Below, one piece after another: positions 18,710 through 29,538 of a DNA stretch of 38,819 bases. This DNA is from an uncultured Candidatus Pelagibacter sp. (GTDB lineage: Bacteria; Pseudomonadota; Alphaproteobacteria; Pelagibacterales; Pelagibacteraceae). The translations under genes were made by a program, and so were the position numbers. Location of the stretch: NCBI GenBank assembly GCA_905620465.1, contig CAJQTO010000049.1, positions 1 to 38,819 on the forward strand. Direction: 5' to 3'. How positions within the stretch are numbered: the first letter of the stretch is position 1; every line of letters starts with the position of its first letter. The notes beneath the pieces were generated by a model that worked only from the letters and a program-made list of their open reading frames with translations, did no database searches and was not told the origin of the DNA.

Positions 18710-18916
18710 ATGAGTCTACAAGGAAAAGTAAAATGGTTCAATCCAACTAAAGGTTTTGGTTTTATTGAAAGAGAAGATAAAGAAAAAGATGTATTCGTTC
18801 ACGTTTCAGCTGTAAGAGATGCTGGTATGAATGGTTTAGATGAAGGTCAAGCTTTGACTTTCGAGGTTGAAGATGGTCCTAAAGGTCCTTCTGCAGTAAA
18901 CTTAAAAACTGCATAA
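18710..18916 (+). CDS. Cold-shock protein, CspA family
   Basis: [31 protein letters not shown] (RNP1/RNP2). Confidence 0.96.
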   Translation: MSLQGKVKWFNPTKGFGFIEREDKEKDVFVHVSAVRDAGMNGLDEGQALTFEVEDGPKGPSAVNLKTA

Positions 18917-18929
18917 TTTTCACACTTTC

Positions 18930-18993
18930 TATTGGCTGCGATTTTTTAATTAAATTAATTTTTTAATTATTTAGCTAAAAGTTTCAGCCAATA
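18930..18993. repeat. 9-bp perfect inverted repeat (TATTGGCTG / CAGCCAATA) flanking an AT-rich spacer between convergent genes
   Basis: 18930-18938 and 18985-18993, read directly. Confidence 0.6.
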
Positions 18994-19005
18994 CCACACT
19001 AAATA

Positions 19006-19758
19006 TTATTTTAAAAAACCTCTCACACAATTATTAAACTCATCTGGTTTTTCCAAATGCACATTATGGGAAGAGTTTTTTATAATCTTTAAATCACTAT
19101 CTGGAATATTATTTCTTAAATTCTTAACCTGGCTTAAATTATAAGCTCTATCTTTATCGCCCCAAATAATTAATGTTTTATTTTTAATATTTTTTAAATT
19201 ATCTATACCATTCCAATTTTTCATAGCATCGAGAGCTTTCTCAGCAGCTATTAAGGATGTTTCTTTGGCTGCATTAGAGCATAAATAAAAATATTTAGCT
19301 TTATCTCCATCTACAAACCATGTTTTGGCAATTCTATTTGAAGTAATTGCTAAACCATCATTTTTTAATTTTTTTTTTGACTCATTTATTGTTTCAAACC
19401 TGCCTGGAATATTTCCTACAGGACCTGTCCCATAACAAATTAACCTGGATATTTGTTCTCCTGCTAAATTAGCCATCTCTTGAGCAATCATTCCACCCAT
19501 AGAATGACCAAGTAAATTAAATTTTTTTATTTTTTTTTTCTTCAATGCATCAAGAACTGCTTTAGCCATACACTCAATGCTATTACAAGGTAGGATATTA
19601 TTACTTTTACCAAAACCTGGTAAAGCTGGTGTTAAAATATTATAATTTTTTTTAAAATACTCGATTTGTGGTTTCCACATGTCTGTAGATCCCAAAAAGC
19701 CATGAACAAATACTAAAGGGTACCCCTTGCCTGTATCTCCTATATATATATCTTGCAT
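19006..19758 (-). CDS. Alpha/beta hydrolase
   Basis: VHGFLGSTDMW, NLLGHSMGGMIAQ nucleophile elbow, LIIWGDKDRAY, SSHNVHLEKPDEF. Confidence 0.9.
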   Translation of the reverse strand: MQDIYIGDTGKGYPLVFVHGFLGSTDMWKPQIEYFKKNYNILTPALPGFGKSNNILPCNSIECMAKAVLDALKKKKIKKFNLLGHSMGGMIAQEMANLAGEQISRLICYGTGPVGNIPGRFETINESKKKLKNDGLAITSNRIAKTWFVDGDKAKYFYLCSNAAKETSLIAAEKALDAMKNWNGIDNLKNIKNKTLIIWGDKDRAYNLSQVKNLRNNIPDSDLKIIKNSSHNVHLEKPDEFNNCVRGFLK

Positions 19759-19791
19759 AATTGTTATTTATTTATAATTAATATTTTATAT

Positions 19792-20136
19792 ATGAGTAAA
19801 AGAAAAATAACAGATCCATTTAATGTTAGCTTTAAACCTTTTGATCGTTATGGAAAACCAATAACGGGAATGAGCTGGCATAAAGTAAGTTATAATTCTG
19901 AAAGTGGTTATGGAAGTTATATTTTAAAGATGGAGCCTGGAGCAAAAAGTTTAGAACATAAGCATACTAACTATGAAGAATTTTTAATGCTTGAGGGTGA
20001 GCTAATTGATCCTGACAATAAAGTTTTTAAAAAAGGAGACTTTGTAACTTTTAATCCTGGTACTATACACTCATCTTATACTAAAAGTGGTTGCTTGATT
20101 TTAGTTTTCATGAGAGGTATCAACGAACCTATTTAG
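19792..20136 (+). CDS. Cupin-domain protein
   Basis: ILKMEPGAKSLEHKHTNYEEFLMLEGEL...GDFVTFNPGTIHSSYT; start assigned to internal ATG at 19792 (MSKRKITDP). Confidence 0.8.
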   Translation: MSKRKITDPFNVSFKPFDRYGKPITGMSWHKVSYNSESGYGSYILKMEPGAKSLEHKHTNYEEFLMLEGELIDPDNKVFKKGDFVTFNPGTIHSSYTKSGCLILVFMRGINEPI

Positions 20137-20174
20137 AAAGTAGTTTTAAAAAAAATTAAAGAAATTAAAATATT

Positions 20175-20924
20175 ATGATTGGCGTTTTAGGTGGTATGGG
20201 AACCCAAGCAGGACTAGATTTCTGTAACAAATTAGCAATGATTAATAGAGGTAAAATTGATCAAGAATACCCTCTTTTTATTTTATATAACAAATCAAAT
20301 ATACCAGGAAGACCTGAGTCAATTGGTGTTCATACTAAATCATTATCGAATAGCTCGGGAAAACCAAGAGATTTAGCCAGGTATAATAAAGTTTTGAAGA
20401 GTTTAATTGAAGGATGTCTTTCACTTCAAAGAAGTGGGTGTAAGTTTATTGTTATACCCTGCAATACAGCTCACTATTGGTACGATGATTTACAAAAAAA
20501 AATTAAAATTCCAATTATAAATATGCCCAATGAAGTTTTCCAATATACAAAAAAAAATTCTAAAAAAAAATCTAAAATTGGACTTCTTGCGACCGAAGGT
20601 ACTTTAAAAACTGGTATATATAGCAAACTATTTAATAAAAATTTTATACTAGTTAACCCGACTAAAAATCTACAAATAAAATATGTCAACAAAGCAATTA
20701 AGTATGTAAAGATGGGAAATATAAAACTAGCAGAAAAAACTATAAATCCAGTTGTTAATTATTTAATAAGAATGAAATGTAAAAGAATAATACTTGGATG
20801 CACTGAGTTGCCGATAGCGATTTTTGCTTTTAAGTCTTTTAAAAAGATTAAATCATCTAAAATATTTTTAGATCCTAATTTGATATTAGCTAACTCTGCT
20901 ATGGCAAAATATAAGAAAAAATAA
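20175..20924 (+). CDS. Aspartate/glutamate racemase family protein
   Basis: GVLGGMGTQAGLDFCNKL, IPCNTAHYWYDDL, ILGCTELPIAI. Confidence 0.88.
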   Translation: MIGVLGGMGTQAGLDFCNKLAMINRGKIDQEYPLFILYNKSNIPGRPESIGVHTKSLSNSSGKPRDLARYNKVLKSLIEGCLSLQRSGCKFIVIPCNTAHYWYDDLQKKIKIPIINMPNEVFQYTKKNSKKKSKIGLLATEGTLKTGIYSKLFNKNFILVNPTKNLQIKYVNKAIKYVKMGNIKLAEKTINPVVNYLIRMKCKRIILGCTELPIAIFAFKSFKKIKSSKIFLDPNLILANSAMAKYKKK

Positions 20925-21367
20925 TGAATTCTCTAAAAAAAAGGCCTTATGTAATTTATATGGCTGAAATCATCTATTCATATATTTTAATTATTAAAAA
21001 AAAATATCCAACTATTAAAACTAAAGATGCAATTTATAAATTTATTGAAACAGAAGATTTTAATAAATTAAGCAGTGGAGAGTTACACAATGATTTTTTT
21101 GATAAGCTTAAAAAAGATAATTATATTGACCAAGAAACAGGAAATAAAATACCACAGGAAACAATCAAACTTTTAGAAATTCAAAAAGATGTAACAATAA
21201 AACAGTTAATCAAGATACCTGAATTGTATGAAACAAAAAATAACACTTTAATTAAAGTGTCTAATAGAGCTTATCAATTTTTATGGCGTATGTGTGAAAG
21301 TTATGAACTTTGGTGTAAGGAAACAAAACAGCCTGATGTTTTGTCTTTAAATATTACTAATCAGTAA
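20924..21367 (+). CDS. Hypothetical protein
   Basis: Intact ORF whose start overlaps the racemase stop by 1 nt; no family recognised. Confidence 0.6.
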   Translation: MNSLKKRPYVIYMAEIIYSYILIIKKKYPTIKTKDAIYKFIETEDFNKLSSGELHNDFFDKLKKDNYIDQETGNKIPQETIKLLEIQKDVTIKQLIKIPELYETKNNTLIKVSNRAYQFLWRMCESYELWCKETKQPDVLSLNITNQ

Positions 21368-21647
21368 GGTTTAGTTTTTTTCTTGTTTCTTTTACTCGTC
21401 TTTTAACCAACCTTTGAAATTCAGTATCTTTTTTTTGGGGCTTTAGTAGTATTTGTTTAATATTTTCCCCTGTTGATTTTCCGGTAAGTTTAGAAATAGC
21501 GTGTTCAGATCCATAACTTAGACCAGCTTGATATACATTTCCTGTACTAGCTAATGTGTAAACTGGCCCTATGAGAGCAACATTTTGTGCACAACTATTC
21601 AAAAAGCTTAAAAGAAATATTCCAATAATTATTTTTTTTATAAACAT
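21357..21647 (-). CDS. Putative small lipoprotein
   Basis: Signal peptide with lipobox-like LNSC; 96 aa. Confidence 0.65.
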   Translation of the reverse strand: MFIKKIIIGIFLLSFLNSCAQNVALIGPVYTLASTGNVYQAGLSYGSEHAISKLTGKSTGENIKQILLKPQKKDTEFQRLVKRRVKETRKKLNLTD

Positions 21648-21757
21648 TAATTCCCTTTAAATATATTAATAGTTTTTATTTGCAACTCAAGATGGAATAT
21701 AGTCATTTTAGGTATTAAAATGCTAAAATTATTGGAAATTTAACTTATAAGTCAAAA

Positions 21758-22606
21758 ATGATTAAAATTTTTCCATTTATCTTTATTGTTTTATGGTCTT
21801 CAGCCTTTGTAACAACAAAGCCCATAATAGATAATAGTGATCCTTTTGCAGCTCTAGCTTTCAGATTTTTTTTTGTAGCCCTAGGTTTTTTAATTTTTGC
21901 AATTTACACTAAAAAAAAAATTTTAACTAATAATAAGAATTTAATCCAATCAATTTGTAGTGGTGTACTTTTCCATGGTTTTTATTTAGGTGGTGTTTTT
22001 TACTCAGTTTCAATTGGAATGCCCACTGGCATTGCAGCATTAATTGTAACCTTACAACCCATTTTAACTAATGCTCTAGCAGGTAAATTTTTAAATGAAG
22101 ATGTTTCCTTTAAACAATGGATTGGTGTAATGCTTGGTTTTATGGGTGCCGCTTTAGTTTTGGGTTTTGATATTGGATCGAGTCTTCCTGTTATTGGTGT
22201 TATATCTTCTTTCATAGCATTGTTGGCAATTACAACTTCTACTTTGTGGCAAAAGAAAATAAGTAACAATTTACCTTTATCTGTAAGCAACATGTATCAA
22301 GCTTTAGGTGGATGCCTTTTTCACATTATAATTATTATTATTTTTACTGATCCTTATATTAATTTTACACCCACTTTCTTCATAGCTATGGGTCACCAGA
22401 TATTTCTAGTCTCTTTTGGAGCATTCACAATATTAATGTTTCTAATTAAGAATAATTCAGCAAGTAAAACAACTTCTATATTTTTTTTAATACCCCCGAC
22501 TACAGCTGTGATGGCTTGGTTATTTTTAAATGAAGTATTAAATAATTTAGATCTAATTGGTTTTGCTATAGCCACTCTTGGTGTTTATATTGCTACAAGA
22601 AAGTAA
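21758..22606 (+). CDS. EamA/DMT family transporter
   Basis: Multi-TM; FIVLWSSAFVTTKPII, PTGIAALIVTLQPILTNALAG, ATLGVYIATRK. Confidence 0.88.
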   Translation: MIKIFPFIFIVLWSSAFVTTKPIIDNSDPFAALAFRFFFVALGFLIFAIYTKKKILTNNKNLIQSICSGVLFHGFYLGGVFYSVSIGMPTGIAALIVTLQPILTNALAGKFLNEDVSFKQWIGVMLGFMGAALVLGFDIGSSLPVIGVISSFIALLAITTSTLWQKKISNNLPLSVSNMYQALGGCLFHIIIIIIFTDPYINFTPTFFIAMGHQIFLVSFGAFTILMFLIKNNSASKTTSIFFLIPPTTAVMAWLFLNEVLNNLDLIGFAIATLGVYIATRK

Positions 22607-22612
22607 TAATTT

Positions 22613-23200
22613 TTATATACTCTTATAACCAAATTCTAAGCAAGCATCCGTAATAGAATGATATAAAGACTCACCAAAACTCCTTAAGGTAAAAATTCTT
22701 ATTTTGTTAGGGTTTTCATCCAAAAAATCTATTGTAATTGACATTCCATTAAATGTTGAATTTAGACAATTATTTTTTTTTAACTCATTAAAATTGTAAG
22801 GACATCCTTTTTTTAAAACTTCTTTTGCGTTCTCGCCTTCCAGTTCAATTATGGCTCTTGAATGTGATAAATTGGTAACAGCAAAATTAGTTTCATCAAG
22901 TTTTTCTACTAATTCGTTTAAAAGTTCTTTCTTGGTTGATACTAAAAGCCAATTATTAGGTCCGTTCCATAGAATTCGAGTATCATTGTTGCTACTGACA
23001 TTAAGTGTTTCATTTTTTAAATTTAGATTGTCTATTTTTAATTTCTCAATTGAAGTTGTAGAGCTTTTGTATTGGGCTATTTGAATAATTAATAAATTTT
23101 TATTTTCAGATAGTTTTAATAAATTTTTTTCATTTTTTTCCTGGTGATCTCCGAAAAGACCTTTGGAATGAATATTGTTTAATGCTGAAATCGAAGTCAT
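22613..23200 (-). CDS. soxG: Sarcosine oxidase gamma subunit family protein
   Basis: WNGPNNWLLVSTK, LSHSRAIIELEG, RSFGESLYHSITDACLEFGYK; follows soxA-like gene. Confidence 0.82.
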   Translation of the reverse strand: MTSISALNNIHSKGLFGDHQEKNEKNLLKLSENKNLLIIQIAQYKSSTTSIEKLKIDNLNLKNETLNVSSNNDTRILWNGPNNWLLVSTKKELLNELVEKLDETNFAVTNLSHSRAIIELEGENAKEVLKKGCPYNFNELKKNNCLNSTFNGMSITIDFLDENPNKIRIFTLRSFGESLYHSITDACLEFGYKSI

Positions 23201-26193
23201 GATCTTACCCTTTCACCTTTTGGATCAACATAATGAGAGGAAACTATTTCAACTGGTATTGTTTTATTTTTTAATGGTGACATTGCAAATAATTTTTGAC
23301 CTATCATATTTTTCCCATCTTTAAGAATGGCTAGAGAGAACGGATTATCAAACTCGACACTCCAACAAGAAGCTGAAATATAACCCAATTTTGGGTTTGG
23401 AAGTTGTGCATTTGCATCTTTAACTAAATGAGACCCTTCCGGAATACTTGTTTTTTTATCCAATGGAACAACACCTACAACTTTTTGTCTGTCTGTTGCT
23501 ACGAAAGCTTGTCTATTTAAAGACCTCTTGCCAATAAAATCTTTCTTTTTACTCACCATTCCTTCTAAAGAATTGTCATAAGGAATAGTTCTTCCATCTA
23601 GTTCTGACCCTGCTACATGCCCCATTTCAATTCTTAAAGTTGATAATGCCTCTGTACCATACGGTTGAATTTCAAATTCTTTACCTATTTCCATTATTTT
23701 TTGCCACATATAATTTCCATTATCAGATTCAACATTAATTTCATATGCAAGCTCCCCTGAAAATGAAATTCTAAAAATTCTTGCATGTACACCAAATAAT
23801 TCTCCTTCTACATAACCCATAAATGGCAACCCTTCATTTGATGTATCAATTTTTGGAAATAATTTTTGTAATAATTCTCTAGACTTTGGTCCTGCAATAG
23901 CTGCTCCTGCCCATTGTTCTGTTGTGGATACTACATTTACATTTAATTCTGGCCACACAATTTGCAGATAATATTCAAGATGAGATAAAATGTTTGCAGC
24001 TTGAGCAGTTGTTGTTGTCATATGATAATGAGTTTCTGAAATTCTAGTTGTTGTACCGTCATCCATCACAATTCCATCTTCTCTTAACATCACTCCATAC
24101 CTTGCTTTTCCTATTGGTAGTTTTAACCATGCATTGGTATAAACTCTATTTAACAATTCAGCTGCATCTGGTCCTTTAATATCTATTTTTCCTAAGGTGG
24201 TTACGTCACATACACCTACGTTTGTTCTAACATTTTTCGCTTCTCTCTTTGAGCCTTCAAACAATGTTTCATTTCCTTGTTTGTAGTATCTTGGTCTCAA
24301 CCAAACGCCCGCATCAACAAATACTGCATTATTTTTTTCATGCCATGAATGCATCGGCGATTTTCTTGTAGGTCTTGAATGTTTACCAACTTCTCTTCCT
24401 ACGATTGTACCAATAGTAACTGGTGTGTATGGAGGCCTAAAAGTTGTGTGACCAACTTCAGGAACTATTTTATTTTCTATATTGGATACCAATTGCAAAC
24501 CATTGAGATTGCTTGTTTTACCTTGGTCTGTTGCCATTCCTAAAGTTGTATATCGCTTTACATGCTCAATAGATCGATACCCCTCTTTTAATGCAATTTC
24601 TACATCGGAAACAGCTACGTCATTTTGAAAATCTAAAAATCTTTTATAAGTTTTTCCTTTTGGTAGTGGTACACACCAAAATTTATCATGTTGTGTTGAT
24701 TTTTTTTCAATAATCACTGGAAGTGAAATTTTATTATCATTGTTAGTTATTTTTTTTGACAATTCATAACCACTATCAAATGAATCTTTTAAAGTTTCTT
24801 CTAAAGTTAATGTTCCGTTTGCTGCTCCTAGAGTTGTTTCATTTTGTTTTGATACACCGGGAACGAATGCATCTATGTCTTTATTAAATTTAATTTTATT
24901 TCCAGATTGTGAAGCTAAATGTATTGTAGGTGTCCAAAAACCTGAAACACAAATACAATCACAATTAATACTTTCTAATAATCCTAATTCATTTTTATCA
25001 TCTGAGATTTTAGCAATTTCTGCAGATTTTACTTTTTTATAGCCTTTTGCAGCTACAACTACGTAGGAGAATTTAATTTCTATTCCTAAGTTTTTTGCTT
25101 CATCTATTATTTCTGATTTAGGATCTTTTCTTGTATCTAAAATAACCGGTATAATTCCATTTTTTTTAAATTCTATAGCAGTCTCGTACCCACTATCATT
25201 ATTTGTAAATATTAATGGTTTTTTCCCGATGAGAACTCCATACACTTTTAAATATTCTTTTGCTGCAGAAGACAACATCACACCTGGAGTATCATTATTT
25301 CCAAAAACTAGTGGTCTTTCTATTGATCCCGATGAGATCAAAACTTCTTTTGCTCTAATGTACCAAAGCCTTTGTTTTGGGTGGTATTTTTTTGTTTTAG
25401 GTAAGTGATCACTTAACTTTTCTGACATCACTAACATATTGTGATCATAATAACCAAAAATTTGGGATCTATTTTTCACAGTAACATTCGGCATTTCCTT
25501 AAGTTCTGTAATAATATTATCTGCCCATTCTTTTCCTGTTTGATTTCCAATATTAACTTCACTGGTTAATAAAGTTCCTCCAAATCTAGGTTTGTCTTCT
25601 GCTAATATTACCCTAGCTCCATTTTTGGCTGCAGCATATGCGCTTGCTAAGCCTGATGGACCTGATCCAGCAATTAATAAATCACAATATTCATATTTAT
25701 GTTCGTATCTTTCTTTGTCGTGTTTAATTGATGCAACACCTAGTCCTGCTGCTTTTCTAATAAATGGTTCATAAACTTTATACCAAAAACTTTTTGGCCA
25801 CATAAATGTTTTGTAATAAAATCCCGCTGGAAGAAATATTTTTAAAAAATTATTAATTGCTCCAATATCAAAATTTACACTTGGCCAACAATTGACGCTT
25901 GTTGCTTCTAATCCTTCAAAAAGTTCCTGTTCTGTGGATTTTACGTTGGGTTCTGTCTCATTGTTTCGATACAGTTGAACAATCGCGTAAGGTTCATCAA
26001 CTCCAGCTCCAAAAAAGCCTCTTGGTCTATGATATTTGAAGCTTCTTCCAATTAAATGAATTCCATTAGCCAGTAAAGCAGATGCTAATGTGTCTCCCTC
26101 ATAACCAAAATAACTTTTTCCATTAAATTTGAAAGATATTTTTTTATCTCTATTAATTAGCCCAATATTATCTAGTCTAAAATTTTGTGACAT
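23197..26193 (-). CDS. soxA: Sarcosine oxidase alpha subunit family protein (FAD/NAD + GcvT-like)
   Basis: GDTLASALLANGIHLIGRSFKYHRPRG, LLIAGSGPSGLASAYAAA, C-terminal GcvT-like domain (GELAYEINVES, KKDFIGKRSL). Confidence 0.9.
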   Translation of the reverse strand: MSQNFRLDNIGLINRDKKISFKFNGKSYFGYEGDTLASALLANGIHLIGRSFKYHRPRGFFGAGVDEPYAIVQLYRNNETEPNVKSTEQELFEGLEATSVNCWPSVNFDIGAINNFLKIFLPAGFYYKTFMWPKSFWYKVYEPFIRKAAGLGVASIKHDKERYEHKYEYCDLLIAGSGPSGLASAYAAAKNGARVILAEDKPRFGGTLLTSEVNIGNQTGKEWADNIITELKEMPNVTVKNRSQIFGYYDHNMLVMSEKLSDHLPKTKKYHPKQRLWYIRAKEVLISSGSIERPLVFGNNDTPGVMLSSAAKEYLKVYGVLIGKKPLIFTNNDSGYETAIEFKKNGIIPVILDTRKDPKSEIIDEAKNLGIEIKFSYVVVAAKGYKKVKSAEIAKISDDKNELGLLESINCDCICVSGFWTPTIHLASQSGNKIKFNKDIDAFVPGVSKQNETTLGAANGTLTLEETLKDSFDSGYELSKKITNNDNKISLPVIIEKKSTQHDKFWCVPLPKGKTYKRFLDFQNDVAVSDVEIALKEGYRSIEHVKRYTTLGMATDQGKTSNLNGLQLVSNIENKIVPEVGHTTFRPPYTPVTIGTIVGREVGKHSRPTRKSPMHSWHEKNNAVFVDAGVWLRPRYYKQGNETLFEGSKREAKNVRTNVGVCDVTTLGKIDIKGPDAAELLNRVYTNAWLKLPIGKARYGVMLREDGIVMDDGTTTRISETHYHMTTTTAQAANILSHLEYYLQIVWPELNVNVVSTTEQWAGAAIAGPKSRELLQKLFPKIDTSNEGLPFMGYVEGELFGVHARIFRISFSGELAYEINVESDNGNYMWQKIMEIGKEFEIQPYGTEALSTLRIEMGHVAGSELDGRTIPYDNSLEGMVSKKKDFIGKRSLNRQAFVATDRQKVVGVVPLDKKTSIPEGSHLVKDANAQLPNPKLGYISASCWSVEFDNPFSLAILKDGKNMIGQKLFAMSPLKNKTIPVEIVSSHYVDPKGERVRS

Positions 26194-26195
26194 AA

Positions 26196-26462
26196 TTAGA
26201 TATCTTCGTTAGCCTTTACTGTTTTAAATATTTCATGGGTTGAAGTATCTCTTTGAACTTTAAACCATTGTCTACATCCTGAAATATGGTGCCATAACTC
26301 CAAATGTTTTCCTCTTAAGCTTTTTCTAAGGTATACAAAATTGTCCCACTCTAAATCTGAAATTTCTTTATTTAATTCTGGTCGTTTAACGCTTGCATCA
26401 CCTCCATATGCAAATTCATTTTGTGATCTCATACCACAATGTGGGCATTTAATATGTAGCAT
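26196..26462 (-). CDS. soxD: Sarcosine oxidase delta subunit family protein
   Basis: IKCPHCGMRSQNEFAYGGDA ... LWHHISGCRQWFKVQRDTSTHEI. Confidence 0.9.
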   Translation of the reverse strand: MLHIKCPHCGMRSQNEFAYGGDASVKRPELNKEISDLEWDNFVYLRKSLRGKHLELWHHISGCRQWFKVQRDTSTHEIFKTVKANEDI

Positions 26463-27719
26463 TTAGGCAATCCAAGTTTTTGTTCCAAGTCCTTTTTCAT
26501 CCAATAAGTGACCTGTGTTAAATCTATTTAAACTATATCCTGCGTTTAATTTATGAACTCTGTCTTGTGCAATTGTGTGTGCAAATGTCCATCCTGATGC
26601 AGGAGTGGCTTTAAATCCTCCATAACACCATCCACAATTTAAATACAATCCTTCAATATGTGTTTTGTCTATTATTGGTGAACCATCCATAGACATATCC
26701 ATTATTCCACCCCAAGTTCTAAGTATTTTTAATTTACTAAGAAAAGGCATCATTGCAATTCCTTCTGTTAAAACATGTTGAAGTGTTGGTAGGTTTCCTC
26801 TTTGAGCATAACTATTATATCCGTCTAGATCACCTCCCATTACCATTTCACCTTTATCTGATTGACTAATGTAAAAATGTCCAGCACCAAAAGTAACTAC
26901 TTTATCTAAAACAGGTTTTACTGGTTCAGAAACACATGCTTGTAAAAGGTGAGTTTCTACGGGTATCGTCATATTTAATTTTTCTGCTAAAATATTAGTA
27001 CTACCCGCAACACACAGTCCAATTTTTTTAACTTTAATATCTCCACGAGAAGTTCTTACACCATTAATTTTTCCACCTGAAACATCGAACCCTGTTACTT
27101 CACAATTTTGAATTATGTCCACACCCATTGAGTCTGCTTGACGCGCATAACCCCATGCTACTGCATCGTGCCTAGCTGTCCCAGCACTTGGCTGCATTAA
27201 TCCACCGAAAATAGGAAACCTTACATTGTCAGAAAAATCTGCCATTGGAATAATTTCTTTTACTTCTTCTCTATTTAAGAGAACTGCATCAATGTCGTTT
27301 AGGCGCATAGAGTTTCCTCTTCTTGTAAAAATATTCATTTGGGCATCTGAGTGAGCAAGATTAATAATTCCTCTTGGAGAAAACATTACGTTATAATTTA
27401 AATCTTGGCTCATCTTTCTCCATAAATCCATTCCAAATTCACTGAACAAAGCATTGTCATCGTACATATAGTTGGATCTAATAATAGTTGTGTTTCTCCC
27501 CATGTTTCCACCGCCAAGCCATCCTTTCTCAATGATAGCTACATTCGTAATATTGTGCTCTTTTGCTAGATAATATGCGGTAGCTAGACCATGACCACCC
27601 CCACCAATAATAACAATATCATATTCTTTTTTTGGAGTAGCATCTTTCCAGGCTAGATCCCAATTTTGATGACCAGAGAACGCATTTTTTATTAGATTGA
27701 ATATGGAATATTTTTGCAT
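26463..27719 (-). CDS. soxB: Sarcosine oxidase beta subunit family FAD oxidoreductase
   Basis: YDIVIIGGGGHGLATAYYLAKEHNITNVAIIEKGWLGGGNMGRNTTIIRSNY. Confidence 0.92.
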   Translation of the reverse strand: MQKYSIFNLIKNAFSGHQNWDLAWKDATPKKEYDIVIIGGGGHGLATAYYLAKEHNITNVAIIEKGWLGGGNMGRNTTIIRSNYMYDDNALFSEFGMDLWRKMSQDLNYNVMFSPRGIINLAHSDAQMNIFTRRGNSMRLNDIDAVLLNREEVKEIIPMADFSDNVRFPIFGGLMQPSAGTARHDAVAWGYARQADSMGVDIIQNCEVTGFDVSGGKINGVRTSRGDIKVKKIGLCVAGSTNILAEKLNMTIPVETHLLQACVSEPVKPVLDKVVTFGAGHFYISQSDKGEMVMGGDLDGYNSYAQRGNLPTLQHVLTEGIAMMPFLSKLKILRTWGGIMDMSMDGSPIIDKTHIEGLYLNCGWCYGGFKATPASGWTFAHTIAQDRVHKLNAGYSLNRFNTGHLLDEKGLGTKTWIA

Positions 27720-27849
27720 TTTTTTAATTTTATATAAAACAATATAAATAGATCTTATTTTTTTTATATATATTTTTTAGAAGTTTCAAAAATTACAAAA
27801 AGAAGATACTAATCCTGCTTAAAGAAATATAAATTTATAGGAGTTTTAT

Positions 27850-29535
27850 ATGGGTGAAGTTAAATCAGATATTCAAATAGCTAGAGAAGCTAAAATGCAA
27901 CCTATAAATGATATCTTGGCAAAGATAAATGTACCAGATGAAAGTACAGCCTATAGTCCACAAGGCAGACATATTGCAAAAATTAACTTAGAATATTTAG
28001 ACACTTTAAAAGGCAAGCCTGATGGAAAACTTATTTTAGTAACTGCCATCACGCCTACTCCTGCTGGCGAAGGTAAAACTACAACTTCAGTTGGTTTGAA
28101 CGATGGATTAAATAAAATTGGAAAAAAATCTATTGTTTGTTTAAGAGAACCAAGTCTTGGTCCTTCTTTTGGAATGAAAGGTGGTGCTGCTGGTGGCGGA
28201 TATGCTCAAGTAGTCCCAATGGAACAAATTAATTTACATTTTACTGGAGACTTTCATGCAATAACTTCAGCTCACAATTTATTGTCAGCTTTAATTGATA
28301 ATCATATCTATTGGGGGAATAAATTAGATATAGATGTTAGAAGAATTGTTTGGAAAAGAGTTATGGATATGAATGATCGTTCTCTTAGATCGATCAATAT
28401 AAATTTAGGAGGTGTTGCTAATGGTTTTCCTAGAGAAGATGGTTTTGATATAACTGTTGCCTCTGAAATAATGGCAATCTTTTGTTTATCAAATGATTTA
28501 GAAGATTTAGAAAAAAGAATTGGAAATATTACTTTTGCTTATACGAGAGATAGAAAGCCTGTTTATGCTAAAGATTTAAAAGCACAAGGTCCAATGACTG
28601 TGTTGTTAAAAGATGCTATTAGACCAAACATAACTCAAACTTTAGAAAACAATCCTGCTATAATTCATGGGGGGCCATTTGCTAATATTGCTCACGGCTG
28701 TAATTCTGTAATCGCTACAAAAACTGGGTTAAAACTTGCTGACTATGTTATTACTGAAGCAGGATTTGGCGCCGATTTGGGTGCTGAAAAATTTCTTAAT
28801 ATAAAATGTAGAAAATCAGATTTAAAACCAAGCTGTGTTGTTATTGTTGCAACTATAAGAGCATTAAAAATGCATGGTGGTGTAGCTAAAGATGATCTTA
28901 AAACAGAAAATGTGGAAGCTTTAAAAAAAGGTTTAGTAAACCTTCAAAGACATATTGAAAATGTTAAAAAATTTAACTTACCTGTTGCTGTAGCTGTTAA
29001 TCATTTTATTAAAGATACAGATAATGAGGTAAAAGCTTTAATAGAATTTTGTGATGGGATTGGAGTTAAAGCAAGTCTTTGTACTCACTGGGCAAATGGT
29101 GGTGAAGGAACAAAAGAACTGGCGAGTCATGTAGCTGAGCTATGTGAAAAAAATGATGCTAAATTCAAGTTTTTGTATGAAAACAAAAATCCTCTATTTA
29201 AAAAAATAGAAATAATTGCAAAAGAAATTTATAGAGCAGATGAGGTTATTGCTGATACAAAAATCAGAGACCAGCTAAAAACCTTTGAAAAAGATGGCTA
29301 TGGAGATTTTCCAATTTGTATTGCAAAAACTCAATACAGTTTCTCAACAGATCCAAGCTTAAAAGGTGCTCCTAAAGGACATGCCTTACCAATAAGAGAA
29401 GTTAGACTTTCTTCGGGTGCTGAATTTATAGTAGTTGTTTGTGGAGCAGTTATGACTATGCCAGGATTACCAAGAGTTCCAGCAGCAGATTCTATTAAGT
29501 TAAATAAAAATGGTGAAATAGAAGGTTTATTTTAA
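27850..29535 (+). CDS. fhs: Formate-tetrahydrofolate ligase
   Basis: [20 protein letters not shown]-loop, [43 protein letters not shown] upstream. Confidence 0.96.
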   Translation: MGEVKSDIQIAREAKMQPINDILAKINVPDESTAYSPQGRHIAKINLEYLDTLKGKPDGKLILVTAITPTPAGEGKTTTSVGLNDGLNKIGKKSIVCLREPSLGPSFGMKGGAAGGGYAQVVPMEQINLHFTGDFHAITSAHNLLSALIDNHIYWGNKLDIDVRRIVWKRVMDMNDRSLRSININLGGVANGFPREDGFDITVASEIMAIFCLSNDLEDLEKRIGNITFAYTRDRKPVYAKDLKAQGPMTVLLKDAIRPNITQTLENNPAIIHGGPFANIAHGCNSVIATKTGLKLADYVITEAGFGADLGAEKFLNIKCRKSDLKPSCVVIVATIRALKMHGGVAKDDLKTENVEALKKGLVNLQRHIENVKKFNLPVAVAVNHFIKDTDNEVKALIEFCDGIGVKASLCTHWANGGEGTKELASHVAELCEKNDAKFKFLYENKNPLFKKIEIIAKEIYRADEVIADTKIRDQLKTFEKDGYGDFPICIAKTQYSFSTDPSLKGAPKGHALPIREVRLSSGAEFIVVVCGAVMTMPGLPRVPAADSIKLNKNGEIEGLF

Positions 29536-29538
29536 AAA

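Noticed and set aside
27720-27849. Riboswitch or regulator site between soxB and fhs
   Set aside because: AT-rich spacer with an AGGAG ribosome-binding site but no convincing structure.
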